64,000 nt of DNA, taken from Liopterus haemorrhoidalis (taxonomy: Eukaryota > Arthropoda > Insecta > Coleoptera > Dytiscidae). Location: NCBI GenBank assembly GCA_963971575.1, contig OZ020625.1, positions 27,441,753 to 27,505,752 on the forward strand, written 5' to 3'. This document shows, in pieces, positions 44,770-55,265 of the stretch. The position numbers and the translations under genes are program-made. The notes beneath the pieces are model-generated. The model was not told the origin of the DNA. It did no database searches and saw only the letters and a list, made by a program, of their open reading frames with translations. Position 1 is the stretch's first letter. Each line of letters begins with the position of its first letter.

Positions 44770-45625
44770 GTCTGTCTGCCTGTCTGTCTGTCTGTTCGGT
44801 AAAAATTGTAGCCAAACGGCTAAACCTAGAGAGTTGAAATTTGGCATGCTTATACAACTCTTTGACCCGCACATAGAAAAAATACTAAAACATCTAAAAA
44901 ACATACCACTCTAAAAATATAAACAAATATGTGCTCATCGAAAAAAAAATATTTTTTTTTAATTCTGAGTAGGGTATCAAATGAAAGCCCTTAGTACGTG
45001 GATTAACGATCAAATTTTTATTTTTGCAAAATAAATTATTTTGATGCGATTTTTGCCAAAATTGTGCAAAAAAAATTTTGTCCCACACCCTGTAGCCCAG
45101 ATGGTTTAAACTAAAAATCTAAAAAAATTCTAAGTAATGTATATTGGTGTGAACCGTAATAGTACAACAGGAATTTTTGATCAGATTATGTTTTCGGAAA
45201 ATAACGCATTTTTTGTAATTTTTGGTTCACTAAGTACAAAAGTTATACCAATGTAAGACACTCACATGCAAGGCGTGGGATAGTGTAATGGGTTAGAGCG
45301 CTGGTGTGAAACGAAGGGTTTCGAGTTCGAGTACGGAGTGAATTTTATTTTTTCTGTTTTTTTTTTTTGCATTTTTATTATGTTGAAATTATTTTGTCAA
45401 AATTCTAGTTATATTTTGACAAATGTTGTATTTAATTTTTAAGAGCGTAAATTTAATAACCAGTCTTATTATATGATTAACAGACGATAAATTATTTTAA
45501 AAATATCGTTCATTTTGCCGTGATTACTACAAAGTAAAATTTCTCCTACACACTCAGCATACCGCCTTCACTTATTATATACCTGCGAAACCCTGAAATG
45601 TGTGAATATTCACACTTCACATCAA
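44647..45625 (+). mobile_element. HINE-A, full length, subfamily 1
   Basis: AGGGTTTTGTAGGTATGACC at 44647, a (TCTG)n run with TATC and TGCC interruptions at 44693-44795, common body, first-type cassette, subfamily-1 3' half, hairpin GTGTGAATATTCACAC and end near 45625. Bases 45640-45967 show only a CCAGCCGTTTTTAAAAAC scrap like a LINE 3' end. Confidence 0.9.
45268..45340 (+). other. tRNA-like cassette in HINE-A
   Basis: A-box TAGTGTAATGG (45281-45291) fits the consensus; GAGTTCGAGTACG (45323-45335) is the B-box-like part. The anticodon region is shortened to CTGGTGTGAAACG compared with 36187. Confidence 0.55.
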
Positions 45626-45970
45626 TTTTTTCTGTTAAGATATATAGTTCTGTTTATAAAGGAAATATTTTAAGTTTTTTAGTACCAATTTAAACCCAGA
45701 AACCCAGAAATCCCCTAAGAAATAGAATTTTGAGATACCATTCCTATATTTGATCCTGGTTCTACTCTATTGTATCAAATTTCGTTAAAATACGTCCAGC
45801 CGTTTTTAAAAACAGATATAACCTCCAATTTTATTAATGACTATATTATTATAACAATTTATTTTTCTATTTTTTATTTAAATATACCTACAATTATATT
45901 TGTATTCGATATTATTGTTATTTATTAACTATAATACAAATACCCATCACCTTAAATTTTATATAAATTA

Positions 45971-46924
45971 TGCCGGGTTTACATTGGTAGAGTAAAAGAG
46001 CTAGTAACTAGCGCAAGTACTAGGCGTTTTACTCTACTATCTTATTTTCAGGATAGTAGGTGTTCATACGCAATTGACATACATATCTTATTTTCTGGAT
46101 AGTAAGTGTCAAAACACATTTGACATCTTCACTGTGATTTTGTAGTGAAATTATCTTTTTGCAAAAAATAGTTTATGAATGTGGATATACATCGTCACCG
46201 GCGTGATGTCATTAAAGAAGTGGTATTTTGAATTACATCATTTCTTGTGGAGGAAATAATTGATTGTCTTATTGAAGTAATCGGTACAGAATATAAGCCT
46301 AAACGAAAATGGGTTAGAAATGGATTGATAGAAGAACTACCCATGGCGCATCAGTCCTTCTATTTCGTGAATTAGCCGTGGAAGATCAAAAAGAGTACAG
46401 ACTGTGTTTAAGAATGATACCAGATGATTTTAATAGGCTATTAAATTTAATTAGTCCATTAATACAACGAACTGATACACTAATAAGGGATTCGATTCCA
46501 GCAAAAATAAAATTGGAATTAACGCTTTATTTCCTAGCCACAGGAAATAGTTATTTTAGTCTACAACATCTTTTTCGTGTATCAAAGGCAGTTATTTCAC
46601 AGATGATTTCAAAAATCATCAATTAATAAATCAATGTACGCAATTTATGTAAATAAATTGTAACTTACCTGATATGGTTTTTTTTTTCTATTTGTTATGA
46701 CAGGTTACCGCTTGCCGCCAATTTGAAATGAATCAATTTTGCGTAGTGGGGGAAAAGACAGTAGGTAGTAAATACGTCGACGAACTAGCTGCTATCCTAA
46801 CCCAATTACTAGAAGCTAGTACTCTACTAGTCACATTGTCAACTGTTGACACAGAGATAGTGCCTAGTTCCTAGTTACTTGCGCTAGTTACTAGCTCTTT
46901 TACTCTACCAATGTAAACCCGGCA
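45971..46924 (+). mobile_element. PIF/Harbinger element, decayed
   Basis: TGCCGGGTTTACATTGGTAG and its inverse are the start of about 50-bp inverted ends, flanked by TTA (45968-45970, 46925-46927). A piece of the transposase is inside. Bases 46928-47372 show nothing clear. Confidence 0.9.
46290..46626 (+). pseudogene. Harbinger transposase N-terminal part
   Basis: Upstream frames give KPKRKWVRNG and, after a shift, GASVLLFRELAVED. The main frame then reads EDQKEYRLCLRMIPDDFNRL, LNLISPLIQRTDTLIRDSIP, AKIKLELTLYFLATGNSYF and SLQHLFRVSKAVISQMI, stopping at 46626. R-M-x-x-x-x-F-x-x-L-L, IPAK-x-(K/R)-L and FLATG-x-S(Y)-x-SL are hallmarks of the PIF/Harbinger transposase region just before the DDE domain. 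The nuclease domain is missing. Confidence 0.82.
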
Positions 46925-47680
46925 TTAGTATTTGTTAATGCAGAGTAATTTATGTATATATATAATTGTAATATTTAATATCTATATACATTTTATATAA
47001 TATTTTGACATATACTTTACTTCATATTTTTACATATCAATATCAATAATATCTATATCCTAGCAACTGTTGATTGCTGATCTTATATGTTACATTTACA
47101 TTTCCGTAGCAACAGTATTAAATTTCCTTAGGTTTTTATTTATGATTTATTCAGTAGAACTGTCTTGAAATAAATATCTATTATGAAAATAGTCAGTAAA
47201 AATATTTAAAAACGAGCAGCATCTATAATTCTGTATGCTAGTTTGAACTACGCATGCGTATGACGTATTCCCTCTCACGCTTTGATTGGTCTGAAGTTAC
47301 CAGACAACCTTTACTTTAATAATCTTGGTTCCAGATAACCTTATCTGTCAGATAGTTACCTAGAGGTTTACCTTAAGGGACTATTACCGGTTAGAAAGGC
47401 AAAAAATGACCTATAATTAAATATTTTTTTTCTCGTTTCCTTTATTATATAACGTTGTGCAACTTTTTTTATTTTATTAATATTATATTCAAGATTATAA
47501 TTTTTTTTTTTTCAATACATAGATAATTATATTGATGGCGCCAAAGTTCGGTAACAAAAAATTATGATGCTCCATGGCCCGGGGTTAATCTCGAAATTGA
47601 CAAGTCTGAAACAAAAAATTCAAAAATAATTTTAAAGATGAAGGTGTCTTACATCGTAATTTACCACCTATTATAAAAAA

Positions 47681-48686
47681 TTGATGTGAAGTGTGAATTT
47701 TCACACATTGCAGGGTTTTGCAGGTATTTAATAACTGAATGATGATTATTTGGGATGCCAAAACAAATTTTATGTCAAAATATTTTTTTATGAATTTTAA
47801 TTCGAATGCCTAATACCATTATTTAAGTTTCTAAATATGTGCAGTATTTTTTTTACATAGCAAGGTTCATTAAGATTTTGAAAATTGCGCCTATGGCTTC
47901 TATTGGTTGCTTAAATCATTAGCCACGCCCTCTGATTTCGTATACATCAAACAGAATTAAATTATAATTTCAACACTTCCCACTGGTTATTAAATTTACG
48001 CTTTTAAAAATTATATGCAACATTTGCCAAAATATAGCTAGAATTTTTACTGTTAAATTTTTTAATTTTTAATATTAAATAATTTAAACAAAAGAAAACT
48101 GCAAAAAAAAAAAATTAAAATTGACAGGATTCGAACTCTAGTTTGCAAGTTAACTGTGTTTAGCAAATTAGAAAATCAATGACTAAACACACATCGCTAT
48201 CAGCGCTGACGTCTGAACTTGGTTACATAGCGAATTAAATATTTAACATATTTTGGTTAAAAACACAAAAAATGCATTATTTTTCGAAAACATAATCTGA
48301 TCAAAAATTCCTGTTGTACTATTCCGGTTCACACCAATATACATTACTTAGAATTTTTTCACATTTTTAGTTTAAACCATCTGGGCTACAGGGTGTGGGA
48401 CAAAAATTTTTTTGCACAATTTTGGCAAAAATCTCGTCAAAATAATTTATTTTGCAAAAATAAAATTTTGATCGTTAATCCACGTACTAAGGGCTTTCAT
48501 TTGATACCCTACTCAGAATTTAAAAAAAATATTTTTTTTTTCGATGAGCACATATTTGTTTATATTTTTAGGGGGATATGTTTTTTAGATGTTTTAGTAT
48601 TTTTCCTATGTGCGGGTCAAAAAGTTGTACAATCATGCCAAATTTCAACTCTCTAGGTTTAGCCGTTTGGCTACAATTTTTACCGA

Positions 48687-48748
<62 letters not shown>

Positions 48749-48795
48749 GACAAAATGACGGTATAAGGGTTTTTTGGTCATACCTACAAAACCCT
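47681..48795 (-). mobile_element. HINE-A, full length, subfamily 2, minus
   Basis: TTGATGTGAAGTGTGAATTT with hairpin at the left, CATACCTACAAAACCCT at the right, (CAGA)n at 48688-48748. Inserted in the TTAA element, so younger than it. Confidence 0.9.
48121..48205 (-). other. tRNA-like cassette, third type, altered
   Basis: Minus-strand AACTTGCAAACTAG and GAGTTCGAATCCTG (B-box) match the cassette at 26058. The A-box half differs (TAGCGATGTGT, one mismatch) and the middle is longer. Confidence 0.45.
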
Positions 48796-49099
48796 AAAAA
48801 AAGGGTGTAAAAACAAAATGGCGGATAGGTGAAATTTTTTTTCTAAAAATCATGTTTTTTCCCCCTTTTACCCTTATCAATTTTTTCTTTTCAATTTTTT
48901 TTGCAATTTTCTGGTAAATTACGGTAGAGGACATTAAAATGAAGAAAATGCACTAAAATTTAAAAATATCCGTTGTGTAGTTATGGAGAATAAGTCTGGG
49001 CCGATTGAAAAAACACCATTTCGAGAAAATCACTTTTAAAGTTTTTTTTAATATTTGTATTGTAATATTTAAAAAAAAATTAAGTTTCAGCACGTACAA

Positions 49100-49545
49100 T
49101 TGGTTAATCAGCATCCCTGGTCCATATAAAAGTACTCCCGAATCAATCATTTGTTGCTGTTCGTCTTGCTGAGCAGTTTGCTTTGCCAAGCGAGCTTCCT
49201 TCGACGCCGCTGTACTCGCTTTATTGGCCATCTCAATGCGTTCCTCATCTTTTTTTTAACATAATCATACGTAGAGTGTCCAATTATGCATCCCATTACC
49301 TCCAATATTTTCAAGAGGGACGTTCTACCTTCATTAAATATTGCTAATGAAATATTAGCAGCCAACTCAGTAACTTCTCTTCCCACAAACGTATGTTTGG
49401 GAACGATAGCCCAAAAGTGTTTTGTTGTACACTCTTATTTTGGGTATTCTTTTGCCAAACATCGTTTCAGCAACTCTTCATCTGTTAGTTTTTCAAAAAT
49501 CGGTTTAATATATTCTTGGACCTCCGCATTTAAGGCTGGTTTATG
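49100..49545 (-). pseudogene. Mutator-like (PF20700-type) transposase C-terminus
   Basis: Minus-strand frames give NAEVQEYIKPIFEKLTDEEL, LKRCLAKEYPK, then after disruption KHTFVGREVTELAANISLAI and LLKILEVMGCIIGHSTYDYV. After a shift in an A-run near 49255 comes DEERIEMANKASTAASKEAR and GVLLYGPGM. The order (L-(S/T)-DE-x-LL-x-RC, then (P)K-x-TFVGR, then a basic coiled tail ending YGPG/YAPG) is that of a family common in arthropods and annotated as Mutator-like transposase. The NxNES motif and catalytic core are lost. The family name comes from memory of its pattern. Confidence 0.62.
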
Positions 49546-50189
49546 TGTGTATGAAAAAGCGCATGCGCTAAAATTGCCACCAATTTCTTATTTTTTTGAA
49601 TTTCGTTATAAAAATTTAGGATATGATTTCTGAAGGTATAAGGAATCAAAAAATGTAAAAAAAAACGATTTTTTGAAAATTATAACCGGTAATAGTCCCT
49701 TAAAGCGAAAAGACCGGGCGTAAATGAATTCTTTACTCCTGTAAAACTAATCTATAAGATATTCCATCAACTCAAACAATCCTATAACTTCGGGAATAAA
49801 AGTTGAGGTCATAGTCCTCAATTGTAATACTACAACCCTGTATCCAGTGTTGTCCAAATGGATGCACGATCGGGGTTGTACAAAGTGTTCTAAATTAAAT
49901 TCAATCGCGGTTGGTAAACTTCAGTACAAGTGTTAATAAATGGTGACGCGAAAATTCGCGAAGGGTGAGAAAACTGTTTGATAAATTAAGAGGAAATAAT
50001 GCAAGAAAGAGGGGAAGATCCTAAGGAAATTGTAATAGCTTTGTAAGAATTAGAGGGTGCAAGATATTTCCTAATTATACAAGAATGCATTTTTAATCTA
50101 ATTTTAATGGAAATAAATTTAAATATTACGTATAAACTCATTATTTTTTTTTTTTTATAAGAAACAAAAACATTGGCATGGTTTTAATA

Positions 50190-50308
50190 TATTTTAATTT
50201 GGAAAGCAAGGTTTAAGAAAATTGTTATGTAATTGTAAATAAACAAATTGCATTATACATGACAATACACTTGTAGAATGATATTACATTAATAAAATTT
50301 AGTATATT
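50190..50308 (+). repeat. Mos1-like copy 2 left flank, inverted match to copy 3 flank
   Basis: GTAAATAAACAAATTGCATT, GACAATACACTTGTAGAATG and ATATTACATTAATAAAATTT are the near-perfect inverse of 55164-55265. In both cases a Mos1-like end follows at the same TA. Confidence 0.85.
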
Positions 50309-50310
50309 TA

Positions 50311-51562
50311 CCAAATCTACAAGTATGAAATGCGGATTTTTTTCAAACTTGCCGCGCAAACTGAGTGTATAGTTCAAAGTTTCAACACATATGGCGTTTT
50401 GTTAACTTATCATTAAGTGTCAAATGCGTATAGGTTATAATTAGAAAAGTGATCATCTGGTTTTGTTTTACTGTGTTAAAAATGTCAAATTTTGTGCCAA
50501 ATAAAGAGCATTCGCGGACAGTACTACTGTTTTGTTTTCATTTGAAAAAAACTGCTGCTGAATCATACCGACTGCTTCGAAAAGCTTATGGTGAATATGC
50601 TCCATCGCAAGATACGTGTGAACGATGTTTTCAAAAGTGGTGACTTTGATCTTACAGACAAAGAACATGGAAAACCTCCAAAAAAATATGAAGATACAAA
50701 ATTGGAAACATTGCTACAGGAAGACGATAGTTAATCACAAAAACAACTAGCAGAGCAGTTAGGCGTTAGTCAACAAGCTGTTTCCAATCGCCTACGAGAG
50801 ATGGGTAAGATCCAGAAAGTCGGCAGATGGGTTCCACATGCATTGAATGAGAGGCAGATGGAAAAACGCAAAAACACTTGTGAAATTTTGCTTGCACGAT
50901 ACAAAAGAATTTTTTGCATCGTATCATTACTGGCGATGAAAAATAGATTTATTTTGAAAATCCCAAACGCAAAAAATCATGGGTGAACCAAGACTCACCA
51001 TCCACATCAACTGTAAGACCGAATCGCTTTGGCAAAAAGACAATGCTCTGTACTTGGTGGGACCAAAAGGGTGTGGTCTATTATGAATTGTTAAAACCTG
51101 GTGTAATACCCAACGCTACCAACAACTGATCGAATTGAACCATTCGCTGATCATAAAACGACCAGAATACGAAAGACAGCACAAGGTAATCTTTCTTCAC
51201 GATAACGCTCCATCACATAAGGCAAAAGCAGTTTGCAACACATTGGAAGCGCTCAAGTGCTACCCTATGCCGCTTACTCACCAGACTTGGCCCCTTCATA
51301 TTACCACTTGTTCGCATCGATGGGTCACGCACTTGCCGAGCAGCACTTTTGTTCATATGAAAATGTGAAAGAATGGCTAGATGAATGGTTTGCGGGGAAA
51401 GGGGAAGAGTTCTACTGGTGAGGTATTCACAAATTGCCTGAAAGATGGGAAAAATGTATAACTTCTAATGGAGCAGACTTTGAATAAATAAACTTTTACT
51501 GTTCTTTTGAGTTTAATGTGTTTTATTTTAAAAAAATCCACATTTCATACTTGTAGACCTTG
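50311..51562 (+). mobile_element. Mos1-like mariner, copy 2
   Basis: CCAAATCTACAAGTATGAAA to CATACTTGTAGACCTTG, flanked by TA (50309-50310, 51563-51564). 1252 bp. Confidence 0.92.
50482..51487 (+). pseudogene. Mos1-like transposase pseudogene, copy 2
   Basis: It keeps the normal ATG (MSNFVPNKEHSRTVLLFCFH). An eight-base loss near 50627 removes the RWFRRF core. TAA stands for Gln near 50732, and further small losses occur near 50912, 51103,51175 and 51258. TGA stands for Arg at 51419. The block LHDNAPSHKAKA keeps the second catalytic Asp. The third-Asp motif reads PS-Y-YHLF, with the Asp codon changed to Tyr (TAT near 51300). Dead. Confidence 0.88.
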
Positions 51563-51630
51563 TAAACCAGAGCTGGGAATACATATATAAAATACTGTTT
51601 GTCTAAAGCTGCGTTCAGAGCACTTTAATT

Positions 51631-51760
51631 AGGGGCCACGACAACTAGTCTACAGAGTTTAGGTCTACGACATTTCGTATACAGACATTAGGTATTCGGA
51701 CTTCTTGTCTACCATGACAATTCCTATACAGATTTTTCGTCTACCACGACATTTACTATT
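51631..51760. repeat. Imperfect GTCTAC array
   Basis: GTCTAC, GTATAC, GTATTC or TATACA words recur every 14-17 bp (GTCTACAGAGTTTAG, GTCTACGACATTTC, GTATACAGACATTAG, GTCTACCATGACAATTC, GTCTACCACGACATTTA). It lies just upstream of the split THAP gene; CTGTAGCGCCTCTA stands at both sides of that gene (51777 and 53469). Confidence 0.65.
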
Positions 51761-52305
51761 GTCAACTGACAATAACTGTAGCGCCTCTAGTGAGATTTTG
51801 AGAAACTGACGGTTGTAGGATAGTCGAGTTTGTTTACTGTTGTTTTCATAAAAAGTTTTTAATAAAATTTCACTAAAATAGCAAGAAAAAATAAAATGCA
51901 ATGTGAATTGTTGTGTTTATCTTTGCAATGGAAAAGTAGGTCGTGATTAGGGATGGGAATTTATTTTTGAATATCGATATATGCTCAATTCGATATATCG
52001 TAAGTGTGATATCGATATTCGATATATATCGAAGTAAAAATATCGATATTTTCGATATATCGAAATAACGAACACGTAACATGCAAGATATTTAAATTAC
52101 AGTTTTTTTTTTTGTTGGCTTGGCGGTAAAAGAAGTCGCCATTTGACAGACAATCACTTTACAGTTGGTACTCACCCAGCTACCAACCAACTTTCCAATA
52201 TTTTCCTAGTTAACTGCTCTTATAATTAAATATATATATGCTGTTCACTTTTGTAAGGACAAACCAGATCTTTTTGGTTACTTTTATAGTAAATATATTT
52301 TTTTT

Positions 52306-52430
52306 ATATTATCTGTCTCATTTTGTAATAGGTAACTAACAGGGAAAGTTCATTTTTTATGTTGTATATCTACAAAACATTTATAATATTATCATAGTAT
52401 TGGTTCACACGGATACAACACAACTTATAG
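52306..52430 (-). mobile_element. Element F fragment
   Basis: TTATCTGTCTCATTTTGTAA, then TATTATCATAGTATTGGTTC, matches the inverse of 59575-59694. Confidence 0.65.
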
Positions 52431-52620
52431 TAAAAGTACTTTTATAGTAGGTATATTTCGGACTTTAAATGTTAATTAAAAATATTCATTACGTAAAACC
52501 GACTTTCGATTTATTGGTTATGAACATTATTAAGAAAGTGAAAATTAAAAAAAAAAAATAATACCAACATTATATGCATTTCAAAGGTGCAAATTATTGA
52601 AATCAAAATTTCGTCTTACT

Positions 52621-53033
52621 TTAACGATTAGGCGGAACTAAATGGAAATTTCGTTATTTTAGGTTGTCACGAAAAGGGACCTTGTTTGGGTTATTTCATG
52701 TTTCAGGTTTGGTATGTGAAAATTTAAAATTCCAACAGTGAAACTAACGCCAGTGAAACCATGGAAGCGAATGACATATGTCAAATATTTTAATACGTTC
52801 TTCCATATTTTGAAGACTGAAAATAAATAAATGAATGGGAAATTTTTATTAAGAATGACAAAAAATTAAAATGCAATGAAAAGGACTTTTTATAATGACA
52901 ATCAATTTAATCTAGAATTTGCAATGTGAGTATGATTTACAAAGCTTAAACAAAATGACCAAAAGTCCGAATTAATAGATAAAAATTACTAGATTTCAAA
53001 GTCTAGTTGTGCCTAAACGTTTGGAATAGCCTA
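52621..53033 (-). mobile_element. M-family MITE, diverged (M5)
   Basis: TTAACGATTAGGCGGAACTA to CGTTTGGAATAGCCTA, inserted at TA in element E. More diverged than the other copies. Confidence 0.78.
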
Positions 53034-53881
53034 TAGTTTGTTTTTACAAAAGTGAACAGCATATATTTAAATGTAAAAAATATACAAGAATACCGATATT
53101 TTGTGCGAATATCGATATTTTGCGCGATATATCGCATTTCAAATATCGATATAAAATTATCGATATATTTTTCTAAAGTATTGATATTTTCGAAATATCG
53201 ATATATCGTTCCCATCCCTAGTCGTGATAGAGACCTAAGTTTTCATCGTGTTCCGAAACGTGGCAAAAAAAACGTGTTTCTGAATTTACGTGGTGGTGCA
53301 CGTGTAGTTATGGATAGAAGACAAGCATGGGAATATGTTCTTAGAAGTGGAAAGACAGTTAAAGACCATTTTAGAGTGTGTTCCCGTGTGTTTCAATAAA
53401 TATCTCATGAAGATACCATTGAACCTGTCAAAAATATCCTACCAAATTCAGCCATGATGTAAAATGCAGTAGCGCCTCTATCGGTAGTGTCATATGTCAA
53501 TACCGACTTTACGTCTACTATCGTCCGTTCATCCGGTTAACAGTCGTAGAACGTGGACGTGTTTTTACTGACATTATGTCCCAAGTTTACTATCTCAATA
53601 TGACTACATATACGCAATAAATCTTAGTTTTTAATATAAATTCCTATCGGCAATTCAAGAAGATGTCACATATTTGCAGTTTTGAAAATATATATTTCTA
53701 AATGCATTCTCTTTCAGCCCTGCTTTTCATATTATTTCACATATAAATCTTTTATTCATGGCATGTACCACACAGGGTAGTACTAAAAAAAATAAACATT
53801 GACTGTCACCAAAAGACAAAAAAAAAAAAAAGAAAAATGAAAAAAAGAGTAATCATTTAATAAAAATATAATATTTATGTA

Positions 53882-55161
53882 CCAGGTCTACAAGTATGAA
53901 ATGCGGATTTTTTTTTAAATAAAACACATTAAACTCAAAAGAACAGTAAAAGTTTATTTATTCAAAGTATGCTCCATTAGAAGTTATACATTTTTCCCAT
54001 CTTTCAGGCAATTCGTGAATACCTTGCCAGTAGAACTCTTCCCCTTTCCCCGCAAACCATTCATCTAGCCATTCTTTCACATTTTCATATGAACAAAAGT
54101 TCTGCTCGGCAAGTGCGTGACCCATCGATGCGAACAAGTGGTAATCTGAAGGGGTCAAGTCTGGTGAGTAAGCGGCATGGGGTAGCACTTCCCACTTGAG
54201 TGCCTCCAATGTGTTGCAAACTGCTTTTGCCTTATGTGATGGAGCGTTACCGTGAAGAAAGATAACCTTGTGCTGTCTTCTTTCGTATTCTGGTCGTTTT
54301 ATGAGCAGCGAATGGTTCAATTCGATCAGTTGTTGGTAGCGTTGGGTATTAACTGTTTCACCAGGTTTTAACAATTCATAATAGACCACACCCTTTTGGT
54401 CCCACCAAGTACAGAGCATTGTCTTTTTGCCAAAGCGATTCGGTCTTGCAGTTGATGTGGATGGTGAGCCTGGGTTAACCCATGATTTTTTGCGTTTGGG
54501 ATTTTCAAAATAAATCCATTTTTCATCGCCAGTAATGATACGATGCAAAAAAGACTTTCTTTTGTATCGTGCAAACAAAATTTTACAAGTGTTTTTGCGT
54601 TTTTCCATCTGCCTCATATTCAATGCATGTGGAACCCATCTGCCGACTTTCTGGATCTTACCCATCTCTCGTAGGCGATTGGAAACAGCTTGTTGACTAA
54701 CGCCTAACTGCTCTGCTAGTTGTTTTTGTGATTGACTATCGTCTTCCTGTAGCAATGTTTCCAATTTTGTATCTTCATATTTTTTTGGAAGTTTTCCATG
54801 TTCTTTGTCTGTAAGATCAAAGTCACCACTTATGAAACGCCGAAACCATCGTTCACACGTATCTTGCGATGGAGCATATTCACCATAAGCTTCTCGAAGC
54901 AGTCGGTATGATTCAGCAGCAGTTTTTTTCAAATGAAAACAAAACAGTAGTACTGTCCGCGAATGCTCTTTATTTGGCACAAAATTTGACATTTTTAACA
55001 TAGTAAAACAAAACTATATGATCACTTTTCAAATTAACCAATACGCATTTGACACTTAATGATAACTAAACAAAACGTCATATGTGTTGAAACTTTGAAC
55101 TATACACTCTGTTTGCGCGGCAAGTTTGAAAAAAATCCACATTTCATACTTGTAGACCTGG
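53882..55161 (-). mobile_element. Mos1-like mariner, copy 3, intact length
   Basis: CCAGGTCTACAAGTATGAAA at 53882 and its inverse at 55161, flanked by TA (53880-53881, 55162-55163), 1280 bp. Ends and coding frame are complete. Bases 53400-53879 show nothing clear. Confidence 0.95.
53958..54992 (-). CDS. Mos1-like mariner transposase, full-length frame, catalytic site altered
   Basis: An uninterrupted frame of 344 codons from MSNFVPNKEHSRTVLL (ATG at 54992; three codons further upstream are in frame but not conserved) to ITSNGAYFE. Domains: helix-turn-helix 1 (FCFHLKKTAAESYRLLREAY, then CERWFRRF), helix-turn-helix 2 (KQLAEQLGVSQQAVSNRLRE), WVPHAL linker, then the catalytic domain. The first Asp is in [10 protein letters not shown] and the third in PSDYHLFASM. 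The second should be in LHDNAPSH, but here the codon is GGT at 54249-54251, giving LHGNAPSH; the sister copies have GAT. Spacing to the third Asp is 34, as in DD34D mariners. One Gln of QQQL is also missing. It should bind its ends but not cut. Confidence 0.93.
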   Translation of the reverse strand: MSNFVPNKEHSRTVLLFCFHLKKTAAESYRLLREAYGEYAPSQDTCERWFRRFISGDFDLTDKEHGKLPKKYEDTKLETLLQEDDSQSQKQLAEQLGVSQQAVSNRLREMGKIQKVGRWVPHALNMRQMEKRKNTCKILFARYKRKSFLHRIITGDEKWIYFENPKRKKSWVNPGSPSTSTARPNRFGKKTMLCTWWDQKGVVYYELLKPGETVNTQRYQQLIELNHSLLIKRPEYERRQHKVIFLHGNAPSHKAKAVCNTLEALKWEVLPHAAYSPDLTPSDYHLFASMGHALAEQNFCSYENVKEWLDEWFAGKGEEFYWQGIHELPERWEKCITSNGAYFE

Positions 55162-55163
55162 TA

Positions 55164-55265
55164 AATATACTAAATTTCATTAATGTAATATCATTCTACA
55201 TGTGTATTGTCATCTGTAATGACTAATTTGTTTATTTACAATTAAATAACAATTTCATCAGAAAA
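55164..55265 (-). repeat. Flank of Mos1-like copy 3, inverted match to 50190
   Basis: AATATACTAAATTTCATTAA and GTAATATCATTCTACATGTG mirror the left flank of copy 2. The match fades after about 100 bp. Bases 55270-55770 show nothing clear. Confidence 0.85.

Larger units (their letters stand above)
47377..49699 (-). mobile_element. TTAA-flanked element with transposase C-terminus
   Basis: GGGACTATTACCGGTTA and its exact inverse are the ends. TTAA flanks both sides (47373-47376 and 49700-49703). TTAA duplications are known for piggyBac and Kolobok. The encoded fragment does not look like piggyBac. HINE-A is nested at 47681-48795. Bases 49704-50189 outside it show nothing clear. Confidence 0.75.
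52235..53062. mobile_element. Element E copy, holding F and M5
   Basis: TATATGCTGTTCACTTTTGT and its inverse at 53045-53062 are the ends. The interior matches 59692-59990 (GACTTTAAATGTTAATTAAA, CTTCAAAGGTGCAAA-type text) but is enlarged by F sequence (52306-52430) and M5. Confidence 0.75.
51948..53220. mobile_element. hAT-type element with ATCGATAT-rich ends
   Basis: TAGGGATGGGAA and TTCCCATCCCTA are inverted ends. GTCGTGAT is duplicated at 51940-51947 and 53221-53228. Both subterminal regions (51968-52070 and 53085-53210) carry many ATCGATAT or CGATATAT words. No transposase was found. Elements E, F and M5 sit inside. Confidence 0.88.
51896..53398 (+). pseudogene. THAP-domain exon split by a hAT element
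   Basis: The left part (51896-51947) reads NVNCCVYLCNGKVGRD. After removal of 51948-53220 and one TSD copy it continues in frame as RDLSFHRVPKRGKK, then RRQAWEYVLRSGKTVKDHF and RVCSRVFQ, stop at 53396-53398. C-x3-C, FHRVPK, central W and C-x2-x-F are THAP features. The final His of the zinc site is replaced by Val (CSRVF), and the nearest ATG (51896) is one base out of frame with the domain, so the gene was probably failing even without the insertion. Confidence 0.78.
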
